From Paraphysomonas bandaiensis (taxonomy: Eukaryota; Chrysophyceae): a DNA stretch of 64,000 nucleotides. Positions 12,966-23,400 of the stretch are shown here, one piece after another. Within the stretch, counting starts at the first letter, position 1, and the number at the start of each line of letters is the position of its first letter. The stretch is from contig CBFFRP010000127.1 in the NCBI GenBank assembly GCA_965644295.1, forward strand, positions 124,001 to 188,000. Reading direction: 5' to 3'. The notes under the pieces were generated by a model, which did not search any database, was not told the origin of the DNA, and saw nothing but the letters and a program-made list of their open reading frames with translations. Position numbers and translations under genes: made by a program.

Positions 12966-14414
12966 ACCATTGAACAGTATATATGTAAAAAACAATGCTA
13001 TTGTATTAGTAGAAATAAGTGAGACGAAGCAATGATTTTTAAGTGAATATTTTATTATGTTTTATAGTGTATAGTCATGAATAATCATCTAAATAAACAA
13101 TCAAATTCTCCTTCACTGAAATATATTTGCAGCCATTTTAAATACAATCTTTATCAGGCAAAAGCTAAACTAATATATTATTGTCTGTGGCACAGCTGCA
13201 CTCAACCACATCCAGCTCACATGTACGTACTGAAGAAATGACGTAAATGCAATTGCATGTATAATGCTCCCTTTTCTACGGTACTATATTATCGCCATCT
13301 TGAAAAGAAGATAACTACCAGAATGTTTACCATTTTTGCTCCATGAAATATAAATGGTGTGAGCTATGTTTTCTACTTTAAGTAAGTTATATTCTGTAAG
13401 AGTTTACAATATTAATTACACTGAGCAACCACACGCTTCAGTAAATAACCATATCAAGTTATAAAATGCGTACTGACACTCAATATACATAAACGAGGAG
13501 GTGCTTATTCTTTTGTGTGCTATCATTCTTTGAACAAACTCATACTCTCATAGCAATCTTTAAGAACACGACAGTCTTTACAATGTGTTCTCTACTACAA
13601 GTGTTCCTCCTGATTATAAGACATCAAACAAAAACAATCTAGCATTAAAAAAGGATAAATTCATGAAAATAAACACATAATTCACTGTACAGGACCCCGT
13701 GTTGTCATTTGAATGAGAGAACCATCTGACAGCTGTGTGAGTCTGGTGCGCTGATAGACCACACCCTACACATCATCTCTGTATCTGTGAGTTATAGAGC
13801 ATTTTACGGGACTATCTACCTACTCCGTTCCAGTGACTGGTATGTACAGTGTGAAGAGTCTCTGATATCTTCCACTCCATCTCAACATACCATACATATC
13901 ATCTTATGTACGTATACACTGCCACTGTATATCTGTAGTCCAGTACAAGTATCGATACGTCAGTCTGTTGCTGTATATAGCAGACATTATACAATGTATA
14001 CAGAGTATTCGGTATGGTGTAAGAACATATGTATACACGTATACCGGTATACACTGTATGCATGTATGCATGTACTCTCATGTTGAGCCTCCACACACAC
14101 ACACACACACTTCACCTGACTCACTTCTGGCTTCCTTCTCTTTAACATCACCCACATACATGTACAGTCCTCATACACACATACACAGCTGTATATATAC
14201 ACCTCCATCTCGACTCATATACAACTATACTTGAAACCCATCAAGGTCATCCCTCACCAGCACCATCTGAATGACTCCTGCGTATAACCTTTCATTGAAA
14301 TAATGTCTGATACCACAGCGAGACTCTCTCGATTTGTTGATCGTAGAAAAAGACACTCTGGATTTTGTTGAGTCTTATTATTAATAGTTGCTTGAAGAGT
14401 ATTCAGTATAAAGG
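12966..14414. other. Intergenic spacer with promoter-like sequence at its right end
   Basis: No gene is seen. The left part is plain AT-rich sequence. A (CA)n tract of about 18 bp lies at 14094-14111. The segment at about 13,830-14,080 is dense in GTATAC, TGTATGC and TGTACA motifs (see the separate entry). Confidence 0.6.
13910..14075 (+). promoter_or_regulatory. GTATAC-rich cluster upstream of the CSRNP-like gene
   Basis: Several palindromic words occur within 165 bp: CGTATACACTG, CACTGTATATC, ATGTATACAGAG, ATGTATACACGTATACCGG (continuing TATACACTG) and CATGTATGCATGTA. The start codon at 14415 lies 340 bp downstream. It is the same sequence style as at 5535, 41280 and 63180. The regulatory role is inferred. 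Confidence 0.25.
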
Positions 14415-15807
14415 ATGTCGTTGTTTGGTATTGTGAAGTTAATGATGCAGAATGGAGAAGACAGTGAGAACGGTAGAGTTAAAACATATTGGGAGTTTGT
14501 TGATGATGAAGCAGAGACAGATACAGATGCGGCTCATAGAAATCACTGCGATCATGATACCGTGCCCGCTAAAATAGAAAATGAAGAAGTGAATAATGAA
14601 CCCACTGTATGTGCTGGTAGTCCTGATAATGAGCAGTCTGTCTGTAGCAGAGAAGGATCACAAGAAAATATTGGCGAACAAGACTCTGCAGGATCTAAAG
14701 TAACGAAATCGAAAAAGAAGAGAGCCAAAAAGAAACTTCGAAGACGGGCTAATTCAGTGGTATCCACCGACTCTGCGCATAATATGAAGCATGTTCAATG
14801 GGGTAAAGTAGAGGAGGTCCTGTTTTCTCGAGATATGGGTCTTCATACCGTGCCTAATAGTGGTCTTTATCCTCTTGCACTCGGTGAGGAATGCGAACGG
14901 AGAGAAAACTCAATCGATGAACATGAATCTAGCAAACAGATGGAGTTACTTCAGCGCGCATTGGAGTATGGCATCGATCTCTCTGATATAGGTGGACTGA
15001 ACGCTGGTGAGTACGAGGATGCCGACGACGGGGAGGCTACTACCAGGTACAGGCCGCTCGAGACTAGGCAATACGACTATCGTAGAGGCTCTAACCCATT
15101 GTTCCGTCCACTTCCTGAGCCAGAAAGGTATGTGAGTATTGGTGCATGTTATGGTCAATATTTTTCCGCGGCCATATGCGCATTAGTTATTGTATTGGTG
15201 GACATACGTCATCCCCCACCTAATTACATTGTATTTTCTGTGCTGTCATAATAGGGTAGTATTATTGGGAAATTTGTCACGTCAAAGTGCTTCTGATGGT
15301 GATGGCACATCCGTGGGGGCTATTAATAAGGACTTGACGCATGTGCGCCATTCCCGAAATGCGGTTGGGTGTTCGTGCAAAGCGGTGAAGTTAGATAAAT
15401 TGAGTGTCACAAAGATGAGACAGGAGTTAATTCAATACACAGCTCGTATAAGTGCAAGTGTCACGGATGAGACCAATGAAGAGGATGCTTCAGATAAAGA
15501 GAAGGCTGCAGCAACTCTTTCTCCCGATATGATTCAGTGCATGACCAAAAGTGAACTCACGCAACGCCTTCGAGAGGCGCTGTCGTCATGTCCACTTTGT
15601 GTTGCCAACAACTGTGCCTGTGTTGCAGCAGGCATTCCGTGTCACGCTAATGTGTGCGGGTGTTTTCGATACAATACGAAGCAAGTGTGTAAGAATCCAT
15701 ATGGGGCAGATGACTACCACCCGGACAAGGTTCATGAATACAGACAGCAATTTGTGTCTCCTGAAAACAGTAAACTTACTCGTCCTTCAAGGGCGAATAC
15801 CACCTGA
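14415..15807 (+). CDS. CSRNP/AXUD1-like cysteine- and serine-rich nuclear protein
   Basis: Exons 14415-15127 and 15255-15807 are joined by a phase-2 intron (donor GTATGTGAGT, acceptor TAATAG), giving 421 residues. Residues 1-100 are acidic and end in a strongly basic stretch (KSKKKRAKKKLRRR), a likely nuclear localisation signal. Next comes VQWGKVEEVLFSRDMG, then HTVPNSGLYPLALG, which resembles the conserved N-terminal CSRNP block (F-R-x-G-x-x-x-VP-x-x-G-x-x-x-LG). Exon 2 has GCSCK with KLSVTKMRQEL, then a cysteine cluster CPLCVANNCACVAAGIPC, a CGC motif and CKNPYG, like the cysteine-rich half of animal CSRNP proteins. That family is linked to transcriptional regulation; direct DNA binding here is inference. 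A CXC/tesmin-type domain is the alternative, but the paired N-terminal block favours CSRNP. Confidence 0.55.
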
Positions 15808-16313
15808 TGTGTCATGACGATGTAATATTGATAGTGTAATACAATAGATATTTCACGTCTCGTGTAAGCAGTAGTGTAGTTGAATACTTCTTTTGTATGC
15901 ATGAGGGCTATGTTACCACTGTCCCTGCAAATTTTGAGAATAACTTATTTTGACCTGTTAAGATGAATTAATGCTTCACAAGGTATTGGGGTTGAAACAA
16001 AACGTGAAGTGTGAAATTGACAGCTGTGTGTTATTCCACATTCTGTGTGTTCATAGTGATAGCCTTTGCATTACCGTTGTACTCTTTAGAACCAAGAACA
16101 ATTGCGTAATACTTTATCGCTACATTGTTACATATGTATATGGTATAAGCAGTGGGGTAGAATGAACAATATATATAGTATAAAGGTTTATATGTCATAA
16201 CTCACACACTTAAATTAAATCAAATTAAACACAACAAGAGCTATTCAATCCATGTGTGCCATAACTCTTCCTAAAATAGAGTAGTTAGACTCACAACCAC
16301 TACTATATATATT
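15808..16313. other. Spacer between convergent genes
   Basis: About 500 bp of AT-rich sequence separates the 3' ends of the CSRNP-like gene and the minus-strand UNC93-like gene. It presumably holds both polyadenylation regions. No other feature is seen. Confidence 0.6.
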
Positions 16314-17847
16314 CTATTGCATAGATTCTCCATTTGCCAATGGTAGTACGTCTATCAACGGACTCCTGTGCTCTTTCAAATACAACCAGTGTGAAATGTA
16401 ATAGCATACCAAGCCAAGTACCGAAGATACCGTAACCACAGCACACATTGCGTCCCGACTCAAGCTACTGAAGATAAAATATCCCAATGCCGAGGCGACA
16501 CCACTTGAAAACGAAACTGCTGCAAATGCTGCGGTCGTGTTTTTTGGAGCTAATGAGCAGTAATCTGCTACAACTGCCTTGCTAGTGCTCTCCTGCGAAA
16601 ACTAATGAGAAAAGTATCACTTATATAGATCTGAACGATGTAAATAGTTCTACGTAGCTGATAAACATAAGAGAAATGGCAACAAATGTATGTTGCGTAT
16701 TGCATATACTCACTCTGAACCCTCTACCGACACCATACATGAGCATGTACGGCACTATCGCCGGCCATGTACCCAGGTGACTATTGCTTGTAAAGAAGAG
16801 CACCGCACCAGTTCCCGCAAGACCGATTGCACCAACAGTCATATTACAAAGATTTCCAACTTTATTGGCAACCCAGGCTGCCGGCATAGCTGCTGAAGAC
16901 CCTACAATTGCAATGTGAGAAGTCCATCCAGTTCAATAAGACAAAGTAAAAAGTAAAAGGTAATATATAACTATATGCGCGCTAGATTACGTGCCTGTAA
17001 AAGGTATAATTGCAGACAATAAGCCTAAGTAAGTCTTGCCAAGCTGGTCAGAGTCTCCGATAACAGTACCAAACACGTAAAACGGAACAAAACTTGACGC
17101 TAGACCATATGCGAATTGGTATGGAATTAAAAGTGCCAGTTTACAGTCACTAAATATCAATTTTCCGGTAGAAGCTGCATTCATCACAACGAATTCATAA
17201 TCAAACGACCTAGTTCCATTTTCCTCTAAGTTGCTAGTACCGGATAATAACACTACAGAAAGGAGTGACAAAACCGAGTAAAGAGAAAATACAACATCTT
17301 GAGCGGTCTCTCCATGCCCCACAAACACAACACTTGCAAGTGCTCGTAGAGTACACTCCAATCCTAAAAATATTGCAGCAAACATGCCTGCAAATGTTGA
17401 GTTCACTTCTTCCAGCGAAGTTGTGCAAGAGTCAGCAAAGAGTTTGGCATTACGAGCAAAGTATCGACCCTGTGCGACCCACAACAGCGAGCCTGAAACT
17501 CCTCCTACTAATGACGCAAGTAGAAATAACACCCAAGATACTTGTGGGAGCAAAATGGACACCAAAAACCCAAATACATAAAGAGAGTATCCACAACAAC
17601 CCAAGAATAATCCATTTTTGGGTCCAACCATAGCCACTATCGGCTGTGCAAAAAGAAGTGACATGAAGGCATAAGATATAAAAAGTACTCCATTTCCGAT
17701 GCCGCCTAGAAGATTTCCAAGTAGAGTCGACGCATATGTCAAGCAAGATATAACGCAAGAAATGTTTATAGCAAACGCAGTACACATAATGGCAAAATTA
17801 TTCCTGAGTTGAGAACTCGACATATCACTAGCAGTAGGCATTGCCAT
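16314..17847 (-). CDS. UNC93-like major-facilitator-type membrane protein
   Basis: Three exons on the minus strand, 17847-16995, 16901-16714 and 16592-16314, give 439 residues, the usual length for UNC93-type proteins. The protein is almost entirely hydrophobic, with about 11-12 predicted membrane segments. Family-like landmarks are YASTLLGNLLGGIGNGVLF in the second helix region, GSLLWVAQGRYFARNA, and MYGVGRGFR joined to ESTSKAVVADY across the exon 2/3 junction. UNC93 family members are regulatory or trafficking membrane proteins, and transport has not been shown for most of them. Exons 1 and 2 keep frame only if the first intron uses a GC donor (CAG|GCACGT); the GT four bases further on gives the wrong phase with every AG acceptor in reach. 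The second intron is a normal GTGAGT...GCAG. The gene is in tandem with the carrier gene to its right. Confidence 0.75.
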
Positions 17848-18943
17848 TAGCTACTCAGTGCGGTCCAATGAACACGTCCAGCACTCCTTGCTCAAGTGCC
17901 TGCTTAAACACCAGTGTAGCAACTTAAACATATCCTCAGAGCCAATTGTATCTCCATAAACACCGTACGTATGATATTATTGGTCCGAGCCCTTGTGGTG
18001 CCTATCATTTTTTAACGTGTTGCTATGTATGACACAAATACGGGGGTATACCGTATACCTCATTAAAAAGGGACACAATCATGAGGATTAAAAAACCCAA
18101 ACGACACTTCAGTCGGTGCAATCCCCTTCAGACCCCATTTGGAAGATGATGTCAATGTTACAGCTGCCCCAATAGAATGCAGAAGTTTCTTGTACTACCA
18201 TTATCACAAACCGAAAAGACGGCTATTATCCCTCCCACAAAAATTCCTCTCAATGAAGCGATTTCTGGAGTTACAGGAAATATATTTGGTGGAATAAATT
18301 ACTGGAGCGAAATTTAGCTGTGAGACATGAACTTCACATCGAAATACCCAGAACATCGAAGTGAAGGGTTTGACGCCAGTGTTGAATTGGTCTGAAAGTG
18401 ATAGTATAATATATAATATGTAGCAATTGGAAAGTTATGCTGATCATATATATTATATATCAAATATCACACACTACAACGAAACAAAATGCAACATAAT
18501 AACGCATTAGACGATATTAGGACTATGCAATATATAGATCATGTAACAGACATAGTATTTTGCCAATTTCTAACAATTTGATCTGTGCCATTTGATAAGT
18601 TAACAACATGGAACAATATATAATATCTAATATTGTAATGTTACTATAACTTATCCTCCCACCATTATCTAGTAATTTGTTAGAGTAGAGTATACCGTAT
18701 CAAATCTCTTATAGAAATGCAAATTTGATTGTACCGGGTAATGGTGGGAGCAATTTTACATGCCACTATGTGCCATATGCTGACTGGTGAATAAAGAATA
18801 ATATTAAAGCCAAGCTTATTAATAACAAGCACCAAAGAATTGAAATATACCAAGAACACCACTACCTACCAAGAATACACTAAAGAGAAATAAGTGCACA
18901 TGTACTATTAAAATAAAGAAGAAATAATCGCAACGATGGTAGT
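17848..18943. other. Spacer between the UNC93-like gene and the carrier gene
   Basis: About 1.1 kb, AT-rich, with no gene seen. It contains the inverted-repeat pair CTCCCACCATTA (18656-18667) and TAATGGTGGGAG (18739-18750), a 95-bp hairpin-capable segment that may be a small MITE without a clear target duplication. Runs of alternating AT near 18,410-18,470 are the only other structure. Confidence 0.5.
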
Positions 18944-20082
18944 TTATAGGGAGGCTCGTTCTTTCATATCCCACTCTCCATATTTAATGGATTTGGCAAT
19001 ATCAGCTACGAATATTGTAATTGCCACGGGAATAGTAACCGCTACTACATTCATTCCCAATCCTCTACAAAATATTACGGTATATTAACGACGCCAACTA
19101 TCACAATAGATATATGTACATACCGTCCAAGAAAGCGCCAGCCATATTCTTTATGAAGTTTCTGAACAGTATTCCATACTGAAAGGTCGGTTTTAAACAT
19201 TCTGCGAGGTATCAAATCAATAGAGCTCGAAAAAAAACTATTTGCAATGACAGCATACTTGGTACATATATAACAGTAACACGGCTAAAAGGCACCAATG
19301 AACAATACGAACAACACGAACTAGATTTCCACGGGTAGTTCTATACTCACTCATTTCGAATTACGTCAGCAGGATTAGTTAAAACTGCTCCTGCGATTCC
19401 GGCTGTCATAGATTTGATAGCACTTCTAGTAATAATTGCAGTTTTGTCTGACTTGTCCACCTCAGGCAAAATATCTTCCATAAGATCTTTCACCATAACT
19501 GCTGTAATATACTTTGGAACACTCTTCATAATTCCCGCTGATGTACCATGCCATAGCCCATTGAGTCCCTTGGTTCGATAAATATTTATCATTGATCCAC
19601 GCACAGTGTCGATGGTACTAGCAGGATTCTGTTTCTAAGGTTATCGCGGAATTAATTCCAGACGAAATCACACCTGTATAGTAATCGTGGACCGAACCAA
19701 GGGCATATTTACTATCTGAACAAATACACTGCATACCAATGGCGGAAGCATGGAAACCCAAATTCCAGAAAACCCACGCTCCTTGAGAGCATTTTTCCCT
19801 GCGATCAGTCTGGTTGAGGGTGAACAAATATCCATTGTCAATTAACACACCATAATCACTTCCAAAAAAAATAGCTGCTCTAGCCCATGTCATTCCTCCG
19901 ACTGTTGCAATTGTACCTCTAAATGGCGGTTTGAGTGCTGCAGTGTAATATCTTTCCCATGCTGTTGCTCCTTCGACCTTGAACCCGGATTGTGCAATTG
20001 CACTTGCTCTCCACAAGGGAAAATTAATAACAGCAGCAACAGCTGCAGCAAATAAATGGCAATCAGGATCCTTTGAGCTCAT
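18944..20082 (-). CDS. Divergent mitochondrial-carrier-family (SLC25-type) protein
   Basis: Five exons on the minus strand, 20082-19851, 19798-19674, 19628-19351, 19201-19124 and 19064-18944, join in frame to 277 residues with stop TAA. Simple open-reading-frame reading goes astray twice here, because two introns (52 and 45 bp) can be translated through in the wrong frame. The spliced protein shows three carrier-type repeats, each starting with a proline motif: FPLWRASAIAQSG, NMPLVRSTITIQ and NPADVIRNEMF; only the third fits P-x-[DE]-x-x-[KR]. Other landmarks are GMTWARAAIFFGSDYGKNAL, GLWHGTSAGIMKSVPKYIT and GLGMNVVAVTIPVAITIF. It is expected in the inner mitochondrial membrane or a related organelle. 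The substrate cannot be assigned because repeats 1 and 2 have lost the charged salt-bridge motif. The last base of exon 3 and the exon 4 start could be off by one. Confidence 0.75.
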
Positions 20083-20445
20083 AGAAATATATCAAATGAA
20101 CTTGCACCAATGCACCTGATTTGCAATTTAGTATTGATATACACCTGCATTTGATGTGTCTCGGAAGCAGCCCCACCAATCGCATTCTCCATTCATTACG
20201 GTTGGAATAAAGTGATAGGTCACAGCCTACGATGTATTTGTACAGTGTATATATAGGATGTATTTTACGTAATACACTGTATACCAAACCCTCATCCACA
20301 CAGCAACCCATACCAGTAACAAACCCATACGTGATGTGTTGGTTGATGTAGAGGATTTTTACGTCTCTAACAACTTGTGTGGCAAAAAATTGATATTGGT
20401 GTTTGGTAGCCCTCATTTTTCTGATTTTATAGTCCGTTGCACATC
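20083..20445. promoter_or_regulatory. Probable 5' region of the carrier gene with palindromic TGTACAGTGTATA/TACACTGTATA words
   Basis: This is the spacer between the carrier start codon and the left edge of the 2.6-kb array. It contains TTTGTACAGTGTATATATAG at about 20236 and TAATACACTGTATACC at about 20270, which form a loose inverted pair. The style matches the motif clusters upstream of other genes here. A promoter role is inferred only. Confidence 0.25.
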
Positions 20446-23400
20446 TAGAAAAACCCACCGATCTATGTAAAACTAAAGGCAGGATTTTTGGGAGTTGTGT
20501 AAAATAATTTACACGAGAAAAAATTATTCTCTATTGTAGTGTGTGTGAGTTTTTGGATTTAGCGAAACTAGAAGAACTATGTAAAATGAATTACACAACC
20601 TAAACTAAAAAATCCCCTGGTTTTTCACTCAAAAATGTCACAAAACTACACATTTTCAAGATAATAATCGGCATATTGTCCACAGAATCCAGAGACAGAT
20701 GTCTGTTAGCTTCACATACAGGATACGATGCGATACTTTTACAGTAATAAGAGGAACGCAGGCTGATATGATCATAACCTCACTGGGAATACATGAGCTC
20801 ATAGTTCTTTCATGCCACATGCTGCTGGTTGTTGATTTAGCTGGTGAAAGGTATGGTTAAGTGGCAATCATACAGGAGAGTTGGTCTATTTCAAAGACAG
20901 AGATAGCAGAGTTGATTCTATGACCATAACACCAGAGGGCTCTCAGGTAATACGATCGGATGATATTGTAATATATTCAATTTAGTGGTTCGAAGCAGAG
21001 CATATGAATATACTCATACTGCAGAGCTGATCATCAGAGAGACTCACATAAGAATAACTCCACTTGAGTGTCATTCTCCTCTCTGATTTGAAGGTAAATA
21101 CTACTATGATTGTATCATTTATAGATACTTTCTCATAGTGTCCTGTGCGTATTGATGTATATAAAGATACTGTGTTGGAGCATGTCAATCATTGTTGACG
21201 TGCAGCATACTCTGCGGAGCCGTATGAACTCGATTGTCATGTAACACCAGAGGAGTCTTAGGGTAACGTTCTTGAATTATGTTGTGAAAATATTTAATTT
21301 AGAAATTTTGATTCTATGATACAGAGCATATGACGAAAATGACACTTCAGAGTTCGATAATGGAGAGACCCACGCAAGAATAACTTCAATTGTCAATTGA
21401 GTATGTATATACTAATATGAATGTAAGATATATTACTTTCTCACTGTGCCCTATACGTATTGATGTAAATAAGGACGGTGTATTGAAACATGTCAATCAT
21501 TGTCACCTAGATATAGGGTGCTTTGTATCTTGATATTTACCATCTATCATAAATAGAATATTAGTGCTACCTGTAACACTCTGCAGAGGATGAATACGCC
21601 AGCCTATTAGTAGAATATTATGTTGACATTACCATGATACCTGGTAATCGTAGGTAGTATATATTGATTATTCATAATAAGATGCAATTTCTTCACTCTG
21701 GAAGTTGCTTGTAAATAGTATTGTAATTGTAGACTTATCCATAGTTGTTGATTTATTGCTATCCATGGAAGTGTGCTTAGAAAGACGTTCTAAGTTAGTA
21801 CAGCTATTGCAGTACTAAGAATGCTGTTGGAAGAAAATGATCCACTAATGGCTGGTTACCCCAATGAGGAGTATGTCAGGAGCGTTGGACTTATGGTTGG
21901 ATTAAATGATGCCAATATCGACATATGATATTGCACTAATACACGTGCCTAATCGCCTCCCTATAGGTGGTATCTATAACCTCTACATTTCCTACTGATA
22001 AGTATCCCTATTTATATTAAAATGTACCTACAGGCACTGCCTACATGTATCAATACTACCTATAGGTACTACCTAAAAATATAATACCAATACGACCTAG
22101 AGGTACTATAATTAACAACAATAAACACAGTATAATATATATATTGCAAAGTAGGAAATAAAATAAAAACCAGCAATATTGCAGATCTGTATCAATTATG
22201 AAAAGACAAAGCATGTATTCAATTAAAATAAGACGGTATTCGCATTAACATCTTACGAAGTAAAAATTAACGGCAATTACTACTTAGAACCTACTAATAT
22301 ACATACCACGAGAAATCTGAACCAAAGTGTAAACTAGCTCCCAATCACCTGCTAAGAAGCAGAAGCATTGTGCACTTCAGATGTCTTCACCGCCAATCTG
22401 AGTTCAGTTAGCTTCCAAGGTAATGATAACATTTGTTCGTCCAAGCCATCTTACACCGATCTTACACCGAGATAACTTCTCGGGTACGATACTGATACAG
22501 AGGTGTATATATAGGAAATAATTTACCCAAAATATTATTTCTATTAATTGCATGCATTAATAATACTAACATGAACGCTGCCCCCCATTGATGGATATTG
22601 AAGATGCTAACGGTCACATTACTTGAATCCTTGAATTATCGGGAGAACTTCACAGGATGCACACTGAGCATGCATTCTGCAAAATAACGATTCAAGCAGT
22701 ATTTTATCCTCTTGTAAGGGCCCTCTTCCACTTCACTGTCTCTTCTGATGGCAATAACCACACACATGACTCAGTTGTCTCAAGCGGATAAAAGTCATCA
22801 TACTGGTCTTGAACAGCATGAATCTTGCAGTACAGTGAAGTCATGTCAGTCCATTAACGACTCCATCAATCGTCCTTTGTTTTAATCTGCAGGTTGGGTC
22901 ATAATTTCACCCCACAATAGACTGTCTGTGTGTCTATGTATGGTCACATGACCCTCACATCTAACACACTCCTGCCAGTATACCAGCAACCGTATATACA
23001 AAATACATACTCTAATAATACGTAATTTACACAATTTTACATAGTTTCGACCGTTTAGAAAAACCCACCGATCTATGTAAAACTAAAGGCTGGATTTTTG
23101 GGAGTTGTGTAAAATAATTTACACGAGAAAAAATTATTCTCTATTGTAGTGTGTGTGAGTTTTTGGGTTTAGCGAAACTAGAAGAACTATGTAAAATGAA
23201 TTACACAACCTAAACTAAAAAATCCCCTGGTTTTTCACTCAAAAATGTCACAAAACTACACATTTTCAAGATAATAATCGGCATATTGTCCACAGAATCC
23301 AGAGGCAGATATCTGTTAGCTTAGAGGATACGATGCGATACTTCTAGTAGTAAAGAGGAACGCAGGCTGTGATATGATCATAACCTCACTGGGAATACAT

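Noticed and set aside
18656-18750. MITE with 12-bp TIR CTCCCACCATTA
   Set aside because: The inverted repeat is perfect, but no target duplication and no second copy are visible; kept only as a note in the spacer entry.
19618-20082. Frameshift pseudogene in the carrier gene
   Set aside because: Both apparent frame changes are explained by introns with good GT-AG ends and matching phases that restore conserved carrier motifs.
20978-21000. tRNA-like B box (GGTTCGAAGC) in the 2.6-kb repeat
   Set aside because: No matching A box at a proper distance and no foldable cloverleaf; one short match is expected by chance.
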